Assembly (NCBI GenBank): GCA_037445025.1
Contig: JBBILI010000013.1
Location: 1 to 64,000, forward strand
DNA length: 64,000 nucleotides
Direction of reading: 5' to 3'
From: CAIQQQ01 sp037445025
GTDB taxonomy: Bacteria > Pseudomonadota > Alphaproteobacteria > Acetobacterales > Acetobacteraceae
Below the pieces are notes generated by a model. It was given only the letters and a program-made list of their open reading frames with translations. It ran no database searches and was not told the origin of the DNA. The translations under genes were made by a program, and so were the position numbers. This document shows, piece by piece, positions 58,831 through 64,000 of the stretch (position 1 is its first letter; each line of letters begins with the position of its first letter).

Positions 58831-59756
58831 CCTTTCACTGCGCCAGCCGTCAGTCCCGACACGATATACCGCTCGAACACCACCGCCAGCACCACCGGCG
58901 GCACCACCGCCAGCACCCCGGCCGCGTTGAGAAACGAGAAACTCACCGTGAAGTCCGACGTGATCCCCGCCACCACGATCGGCAGCGTCTGCGAGGCGGC
59001 GGTCTGGGTGAACATCAGCGCCAGCAGAAACTCGTTCCAGCTCGCCAGAAACGCGAACAGCCCTACCGCCACCAGCGCCGGCCGCGCCAGCGGCAGAAAC
59101 ACCCGCGTCAGCACCTGCAGCCGCGAACAGCCATCCACCCGGGCGGCGCGGTCCAGATCATCCGGCATCTGCTCGAAGAAACTCGCCAGCACGAACACCG
59201 AGAACGGCACCGTCACCGCGAGATAGGTGATGATCAACGACACGACATTGTCCAGCAGCCCCAGCCGCCGTATCACCAGAAAGAACGGCACCACCAGCGC
59301 TATGTCCGGTATCACCCGCGTCGCCAGAATCGTGTAAAGTGCCGCGGCGCGAAAGCGAAAGCGGATCTTGGCCATGGCATAGGCCGCCGGCACGCCGATC
59401 AGCAGGTTCAGCACCACCACACAGAACGCCACCAGAAAGCTGTTGCCCATCGCCGGCAACAGATTGGCAGCCACCGACGGAATGAACCCGCCGCTGGTCG
59501 GGTCCACCCCGTTGGCCGACGGCAGCGCATAACCGAGCCCGGTGGCAAAGATCGCCCAGAAGTTCTGCAACGTCGGGTGATCGGGAATCCAGTGCGGCGG
59601 AATGGAGACAATTTCGCGCTCGGTCTGCAAGGACGAGGACAGCAGCCACGCCACCGGCGCCAGCACATAGACCAGCAAAACAATGGATGCCGCGGCGAGC
59701 CCAGCACCCCGCAGCAGCCTTGGCCCCCATGGCCGCGGAACGATCACCGCGGTCAC
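58827..59756 (-). CDS. CUT1-type ABC permease, MalG-like (second system)
   Basis: 309 residues, six helices, with the EAA loop MPDDLDRAARVDGCSRLQVLTRVFLPLARPAL. An extra periplasmic stretch after helix 1 holds a long segment (GLGYALPSANGVDPTSGGFIPSVAANLLPAM). The start overlaps the partner permease stop by 4 nt. Confidence 0.93.
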   Translation of the reverse strand: MTAVIVPRPWGPRLLRGAGLAAASIVLLVYVLAPVAWLLSSSLQTEREIVSIPPHWIPDHPTLQNFWAIFATGLGYALPSANGVDPTSGGFIPSVAANLLPAMGNSFLVAFCVVVLNLLIGVPAAYAMAKIRFRFRAAALYTILATRVIPDIALVVPFFLVIRRLGLLDNVVSLIITYLAVTVPFSVFVLASFFEQMPDDLDRAARVDGCSRLQVLTRVFLPLARPALVAVGLFAFLASWNEFLLALMFTQTAASQTLPIVVAGITSDFTVSFSFLNAAGVLAVVPPVVLAVVFERYIVSGLTAGAVKG

Positions 59757-60631
59757 AGCTTCTGCGCCATCGAGCGGATCAGCGCGTAGGACATCGCCAG
59801 TGTGGCGATCGCCAGCAGATAGCTCATCGCCGCCCCGGTGCCGAAGGAGAGGTTACGGAACGTTTCGACATAGATGCGCCACGCCAGCACATCGCTCGCC
59901 CCGCCGGGTCCGCCTTCGGTGAGCAGAAAGAACAGATCGAAATGCCGCACCGCCATCAGCAGTTCATACAGCGCCACCAGCAGAAACCCCGGCCGCAGGG
60001 CCGGCAGCGTCACGTGCAGAAAGCGCCGCCACGCCGGCGCTCCATCCACCTGCGCCGCGGCGTAGAGATCAGCCGGAATTCCCTTCAGCGTCACCAGCAG
60101 TAGGATCGCGGCCAACGGCACCTCCTTCCAGATGAACGCGTTGGCGATCAGCGGAATCGTCCGCCCGGCATCGCCCAGCCAGACCATCCCCTGCGTGATG
60201 AAGCCCAGCTGCATCAGCAGCCCGTTCAGCGCGCCGTAATTGGCGTCATAGATCCATTTCCACATCAGACCGTTGGCCACCGACGGGATCGCCCACGGGA
60301 TCAGCAGACACGCGCTGAGAATCCGTCGCCCCGGAAACTCCTGGTCGAGCAGCACCGCCACCAGCGTCGCGATCACCAGAACGGCGGAAACCGACATCGC
60401 CGAGAACAGCGCCGTCCTTCCCACGCTTTCCAGAAACTGCGGATCGCCGAGCACATGGACATAGTTGTCCAGCCCCACGAAAGGCTGCCGCGCCGGCCGG
60501 CGCAGATTGACCGCGAACAGGCTGATCCACAGCGAATACAGGATCGGAAACGCCGTCACCGCCATCAGCACCAGTGCCAACGGCGCCAGCAGCCCGAACG
60601 CCGCCCGCTCGTCGTGGGTGATACGCTGCAT
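59753..60631 (-). CDS. CUT1-type ABC permease, MalF-like (second system)
   Basis: 292 residues, six helices (first: AAFGLLAPLALVLMAVTAFPILYSLWISLF). The EAA loop is IPADLYAAAQVDGAPAWRRFLHVTLPALRPGF. ATG 60631 overlaps the binding-protein stop as TGATG, which fixes the start. Confidence 0.93.
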   Translation of the reverse strand: MQRITHDERAAFGLLAPLALVLMAVTAFPILYSLWISLFAVNLRRPARQPFVGLDNYVHVLGDPQFLESVGRTALFSAMSVSAVLVIATLVAVLLDQEFPGRRILSACLLIPWAIPSVANGLMWKWIYDANYGALNGLLMQLGFITQGMVWLGDAGRTIPLIANAFIWKEVPLAAILLLVTLKGIPADLYAAAQVDGAPAWRRFLHVTLPALRPGFLLVALYELLMAVRHFDLFFLLTEGGPGGASDVLAWRIYVETFRNLSFGTGAAMSYLLAIATLAMSYALIRSMAQKL

Positions 60632-61959
60632 CAGCCGGCTTTTTTCAGCTCCGCCCACTTCGCAGCCGCTAGCTTCAACGCCGCGTCCACCCCGGTCTTT
60701 CCGGTGATCGCCTGCTGCCAGGCCGTGCCGAAACTGTCGTTCCATTCGCCGAACCAGGGCGCGATGGTGTCCTTCTTGTGCGCCAGCGCCTGCTGGCGCG
60801 CCATCAGATCGACATCGCCATAGGCGCCCAGCGAGGCCCGGACCTGCGGATCGTCATACAGCGCCTTCACCCCGAACCCGAGCGCGAGGTCCAGCAACAA
60901 GGTCTTCTGGAACCGGTATTCGTCATCCGCCTTGCCACCGAACCATTCCATCAGTTTGGCGGTGTTCTCGCCCCGCGTGGCATTGGCCACGGCGCGCGGC
61001 GTCATGCCGTAGAACCGCATCCAGCCCACCGTGCTGTGGCTGCCGCCATCGCCCATCGGCATCAGCGCCTGGCGGAACTGCCCGGCCACCTGGCTCTGCG
61101 CGGGATCGTTCAGCACCCGCAGCCGATATTTCGGCAGCAGCACAAACACCGCCTTGCCGGCCGAGGCGGTCTTCAGCACCTCGAGCTCGCCGGTCGTCAC
61201 ACAGCCCGGCGACAGGATCTGATGCTTGTTCACAGCGTCCGCCAGCCAGGACAGCGTCGAGACCGCGCCCGATTTCGCGTCCTGCAGCACCGCGGTGCCG
61301 GCGCCGTCCACCAGCCTGCCGCCATGCGAATAGACCATCGCGGAGATGAACTCTATCATCCAGGATTCCTGCGCCATCCCGAACACCACAGGATATTGCA
61401 GCAGCCCCTTCGCCTTGATCGCGGCCGCCTGCGACGTCACTTCCTCCCAGCTCTCCGGCGGCTTGGTGAAGCCGGCCTTGGCCAGAATCTCGGCGTTGTA
61501 CAGAAAGCCCATGTAGTCCGTGTAGTAGGTCAGCCCGTACTGCTTGCCCTCGTACATCATCGACTCGTTGCAGAAATCTGACGTTCCCGCATCATACGCC
61601 GTCAGGTTCTTGAACTGATCGATCGGCGCCAGCCAGCCGGCCTGCGCGAACTCCGGCAGCCAGCTGTCGGACACCCACAGCATATCGATCGGCGCACCCC
61701 CGGTGAACTTGGTGATCATGGTCTCGCGATACTGCGCGAACGGGGAGTTGCTGTAGGCCACATCCACGCCCGTCTTGGTCGTGAACGCCGCCAGATGCGC
61801 CTTCACCTCATCGACCGCCGCCGACCACGTCGCGAAATTGATCGCCTCCGCCGCCCGCGCGCGCCCGGCGAACGGCATCGCCAGCGCTGCCCCCGCGGCG
61901 GAGGCCAGCATCGAACGACGAGACAGCAGGCGTTGTGCGGATGGGCGGGCAGCGCGCAT
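60631..61959 (-). CDS. CUT1-type ABC substrate-binding protein (second system)
   Basis: 442 residues with a twin-arginine-type signal (LLSRRSMLASAAGAALAMPFAGRARA-AEA). The type II binding fold shows FATWSAAVDEVKAHLAAFTTKTGVDVAY and GGAPIDMLWVSDSWLPEFAQAGWLAPID. GGAG lies 6-7 nt upstream of ATG 61959. It is first in the operon binding protein-permease-permease-ATPase-hydroxylase. A 16-bp tandem repeat lies 18-49 nt upstream of the start. Confidence 0.93.
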   Translation of the reverse strand: MRAARPSAQRLLSRRSMLASAAGAALAMPFAGRARAAEAINFATWSAAVDEVKAHLAAFTTKTGVDVAYSNSPFAQYRETMITKFTGGAPIDMLWVSDSWLPEFAQAGWLAPIDQFKNLTAYDAGTSDFCNESMMYEGKQYGLTYYTDYMGFLYNAEILAKAGFTKPPESWEEVTSQAAAIKAKGLLQYPVVFGMAQESWMIEFISAMVYSHGGRLVDGAGTAVLQDAKSGAVSTLSWLADAVNKHQILSPGCVTTGELEVLKTASAGKAVFVLLPKYRLRVLNDPAQSQVAGQFRQALMPMGDGGSHSTVGWMRFYGMTPRAVANATRGENTAKLMEWFGGKADDEYRFQKTLLLDLALGFGVKALYDDPQVRASLGAYGDVDLMARQQALAHKKDTIAPWFGEWNDSFGTAWQQAITGKTGVDAALKLAAAKWAELKKAG

Positions 61960-61976
61960 GAAAATCTCCGTTCGGA

Positions 61977-62008
61977 CCGGGTGAGCGTAGGGCCGGGTGA
62001 GCGTAGGA
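61977..62008. promoter_or_regulatory. Two tandem 16-bp repeats upstream of the importer operon
   Basis: CCGGGTGAGCGTAGGG (61977-61992) is followed directly by CCGGGTGAGCGTAGGA (61993-62008), 15 of 16 identical. Placement in the leader just upstream of the binding-protein start suggests an operator or a recent duplication. Confidence 0.6.
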
Positions 62009-62049
62009 TACGGTAAGGCAGCGTTACAATACCATCCAAGGCCCCGCCC

Positions 62050-63003
62050 TCAAGGTGCGATGAAGATATCCATCTGCTGCCCCGGGAAGCTCGGCATCTC
62101 GGCCGGATCGAACGCATAGACCACCCGCAGCACCCGGGTATCCACCCGCTCCGTCCCGGCCCCCGTGAGCAAGGTCTTCGGCACCACATAGGGCTCGACC
62201 CGCACCAGCCGCAGCTTCACCCGGCGATCCGCAGCCCCCCTTGGGCTCCCCCATGCCTCCGCCTGCGGCCGGAAGCGCGGCACGTCGTTCTCGTCGATAT
62301 CCGCCCGCAGATGCAGCGGCGACAGCTGCCCCATCACCACCAGCGGCGTGGTCAGGATCTGCGCCGGCGCGAACTCGCCCACCCGCACATTCACCTGCAG
62401 CACCGTCCCGTCGATCGGCGCCCGCACCGCCAGCCGCGAAAGCGTGGTGGCACTGGATTGCAGCTGCGCCTCGGCCGAGACGATATCCGCCTGCACCGCC
62501 GCCGCATGCGCCTCGGCGGTGCGCGCGGCGAAGCGCCGCCGCAGCAGCGTGTCCTGGCTGATGGCCGCCGTGCCGGCGATGGTGTTCAGCCGCTCGTTGC
62601 GGGCGAGCTGCTCGTTCTGGTCATCGGCGATCGTCTTCGCTTCCTCGTAGCGTGCCCGCGCCGCCGCCAGGGCCGCCTGCTGCACCGCCAGATCCGCCCG
62701 CGCCTGCCGGTCATCGATGGCGAACAGGATGTCGCCGGCATGCACCGCATGTCCCGGCACCGCGTTGACGACGGAGACCACGCCGGCCACCGCCGCCGGC
62801 AGGCCGATCTCCTGGCTTGCCGACTCCACCAGCCCCACCGCCCCGATCCCGCCGGCCACCGCGGCCGGCGGCCGCGGCGGTGCGATGGCCGGCTCGATCA
62901 TCGGCCGTGACGGCTGGGAATGCCCGATCGACCACGCCGCGGCAGCGAGCGCCGCCACCGCCACCGCCGGCAGCACATAGGTGGCAAAGATCGAGCGGCT
63001 CAT
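62050..63003 (-). CDS. HlyD/MacA-type periplasmic adaptor
   Basis: 317 residues with an N-terminal membrane anchor (VLPAVAVAALAAAAWSIGHS). Lipoyl half-motifs flank a coiled-coil: VNAVPGHAVHAGDILFAIDDRQARADL, then the helical hairpin LAAARARYEEAKTIADDQNEQLARNERL...RTAEAHAAAVQADIVSAEAQLQ, then VRAPIDGTVLQVNVRVGEFAPAQ. It should link the ABC exporter encoded next to an outer-membrane channel. It overlaps the ATPase gene by 4 nt and is last in its operon. Confidence 0.92.
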   Translation of the reverse strand: MSRSIFATYVLPAVAVAALAAAAWSIGHSQPSRPMIEPAIAPPRPPAAVAGGIGAVGLVESASQEIGLPAAVAGVVSVVNAVPGHAVHAGDILFAIDDRQARADLAVQQAALAAARARYEEAKTIADDQNEQLARNERLNTIAGTAAISQDTLLRRRFAARTAEAHAAAVQADIVSAEAQLQSSATTLSRLAVRAPIDGTVLQVNVRVGEFAPAQILTTPLVVMGQLSPLHLRADIDENDVPRFRPQAEAWGSPRGAADRRVKLRLVRVEPYVVPKTLLTGAGTERVDTRVLRVVYAFDPAEMPSFPGQQMDIFIAP

Positions 63004-63701
63004 GCGGCCTCGCTGCGGTTGCTGATGATGTCCACGATCCGGCCATCCGCCATATGGGCGATCCGGTCGGCAAAGCGGTGGATGCGATCGTCATGGGTGA
63101 CGACGATGACGGTGCGGTCCGGCTGCAGCGCCGTCTCGCGCATCAGCGCCATGGCCGCCTGGCCGTTCTCGGCGTCGAGACTGGCGGTCGGCTCGTCGCA
63201 CACCAGCAGCCGCGGCGCATGCACCAGCCCGCGCGCGATCGCCACACGCTGCTGCTGGCCGCCGGAGAGGTCGGTTGGAAACCGGTCAAGATGCTCCCCC
63301 AGCCCCAGCCGCTCCAGCAGCACCCGCGCCGCCCGGTTGGCCTCACCGGCCGAGCGCCCGGCCAGGCGCAACGGGATCGAGGCATTCTCGGTCACCGTGA
63401 GCGCCGGCAGCAGATTGAACTGCTGGAACACGAACCCCACGGTCGCCCGGCGAAACAGCGTCCGCGCCCCCGCGCGCATCCGCGTCACGTCCTCGCCGAA
63501 CACGCGAATGGTCCCGGCATCCGGCGTCAGCATGGCAGCGATCGCCGAGAGCAGCGTCGTCTTGCCGCAGCCCGACGGCCCCACCAGCATGGTCAGCTCA
63601 CCCGCGCGCACCTGCAGCGACACACCGCGCAACGCGCGCGTCAGCGTCTCGCCGGCGCCGAAGCTTTTCTCCACGCCCTCGCAGTCCACCGCATAAGCCA
63701 T
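63000..63701 (-). CDS. MacB/LolD-type ABC exporter ATPase
   Basis: 233 residues. Walker A GPSGCGKTT, signature LSGGQQQRVAIARGLV, Walker B LLVCDEPTASLD and VIVVTHDDRIHRFADRI are present. The segment VGFVFQQFNLLPALTVTENASIPL is the LolD/DevA-type Q-loop region. It drives the FtsX-like permease encoded upstream. It overlaps both neighbours (4 nt and 1 nt). Confidence 0.94.
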   Translation of the reverse strand: MAYAVDCEGVEKSFGAGETLTRALRGVSLQVRAGELTMLVGPSGCGKTTLLSAIAAMLTPDAGTIRVFGEDVTRMRAGARTLFRRATVGFVFQQFNLLPALTVTENASIPLRLAGRSAGEANRAARVLLERLGLGEHLDRFPTDLSGGQQQRVAIARGLVHAPRLLVCDEPTASLDAENGQAAMALMRETALQPDRTVIVVTHDDRIHRFADRIAHMADGRIVDIISNRSEAA

Positions 63702-64000
63702 CAGCTGCGGAACACGATCGCGGGGTCGAGCACCAGCACCCGCCGCAGGCTGGCCAGGGTCGCCATGAGCATGATGAACGCCACCATGCCGGCCACGCCG
63801 ATCGCCACCCAGTCCGGCAGATAGAATCCGCGCAGCTCGCCCTTGGTGGCAAACGAAAAGAAGAACGCCGCCGCCCCCATGCCGAGGCTGTAGCCGATGA
63901 ACCCCACCACGCAGGCCTGGATCAGCACCAGCCCGACCAGCCCGAGATCGGACAGCCCCATCGCCTTCAGCGCGCCGTACTGCCGCAGATTCTCGGCGAC
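63701..64000 (-). CDS. FtsX-like ABC exporter permease, C-terminal part (partial)
   Basis: The frame continues beyond the right edge. The visible 99 residues start VAENLRQYGALKAMGLSD, the usual FtsX-family lead into the last helices, and contain helices VLIQACVVGFIGYSLGMGAAAFFF and VAIGVAGMVAFIMLMATLASLRRVL, ending in LDPAIVFRS. With the adjacent ATPase and HlyD-type adaptor it makes a DevBCA/MacAB-like exporter; substrate unknown. Confidence 0.9.
   Translation of the reverse strand, partial: VAENLRQYGALKAMGLSDLGLVGLVLIQACVVGFIGYSLGMGAAAFFFSFATKGELRGFYLPDWVAIGVAGMVAFIMLMATLASLRRVLVLDPAIVFRS

Noticed and set aside
57276..59789. 837-codon plus-strand open frame spanning three minus-strand genes
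   Set aside because: It crosses gene borders and a hairpin pair; the Arg/His/Pro-rich product has no domain.

Overview
The window looks like chromosomal DNA of a high-GC alphaproteobacterium, most likely an Acetobacteraceae-type organism. This rests on the gene order bamA-ompH-lpxD-fabZ-lpxA-lpxI, an RNase E with a large acidic insertion, a bpt-type aminoacyl transferase, a CHCC zinc-finger gene next to polA, and very GC-rich codon use. Genus and species cannot be told from the sequence alone.

Layout. 1-225: tail of an IS630-type transposase. 232-9596: envelope biogenesis block on the minus strand (bamA, ompH, lpxD, fabZ, lpxA, then lpxI with ycjX and ycjF). 9597-9999: a gene-free stretch packed with hairpins. 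10000-14765: prfB (RF2, with a +1 programmed frameshift), a class A penicillin-binding protein and a cell-wall amidase. 15432-18425: rne with a long leader, followed by tRNA-Ser(GGA). 18656-25351: a low-density, partly AT-rich island between tRNA-Ser and tRNA-Arg(CCG). It carries two unusual glycosyltransferase-like genes, UDP-galactopyranose mutase and a TPR protein. 25464-36484: housekeeping and accessory genes (hydrolase, zinc-finger protein, polA, EamA exporter, bpt-RDD-acylase operon, CMD protein, GHKL ATPase). 36572-45158: branched-chain-type ABC importer plus a three-subunit molybdenum hydroxylase. 45246-51190: VOC protein, CUT1-type ABC importer and 2-hydroxyacid dehydrogenase. 51260-55066: late lipid A/Kdo genes (LpxL-like, lpxK, waaA, DUF374 acyltransferase). 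55267-61959: a second CUT1-type ABC importer, translationally coupled to an orphan molybdenum hydroxylase large subunit. 62050-64000: start of a DevBCA/MacAB-like exporter.

How the genes work together. The first block and the 51-55 kb block together supply much of outer-membrane assembly (BamA, Skp) and of the lipid A/Kdo pathway (LpxA, LpxD, LpxI, LpxK, WaaA, LpxL). The 36-62 kb region is an uptake-and-oxidation zone: three importers lie next to, or are coupled with, oxidoreductases of unknown substrate.

The most striking unexplained signal is a family of interspersed hairpin elements at ten loci, plus a related GC-rich pair upstream of bamA. Copies are AT-rich hairpins with an outer end close to GGAAGCAAGC and an inner end close to CAAAARACTTTC. 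They usually come as inverted pairs 40-55 nt apart, sit at gene 3' ends, and several supply or overlap stop codons. A separate 47-bp-arm inverted repeat at 39978-40117 has nearly all its arm differences compatible with G.U pairing on the plus strand only.
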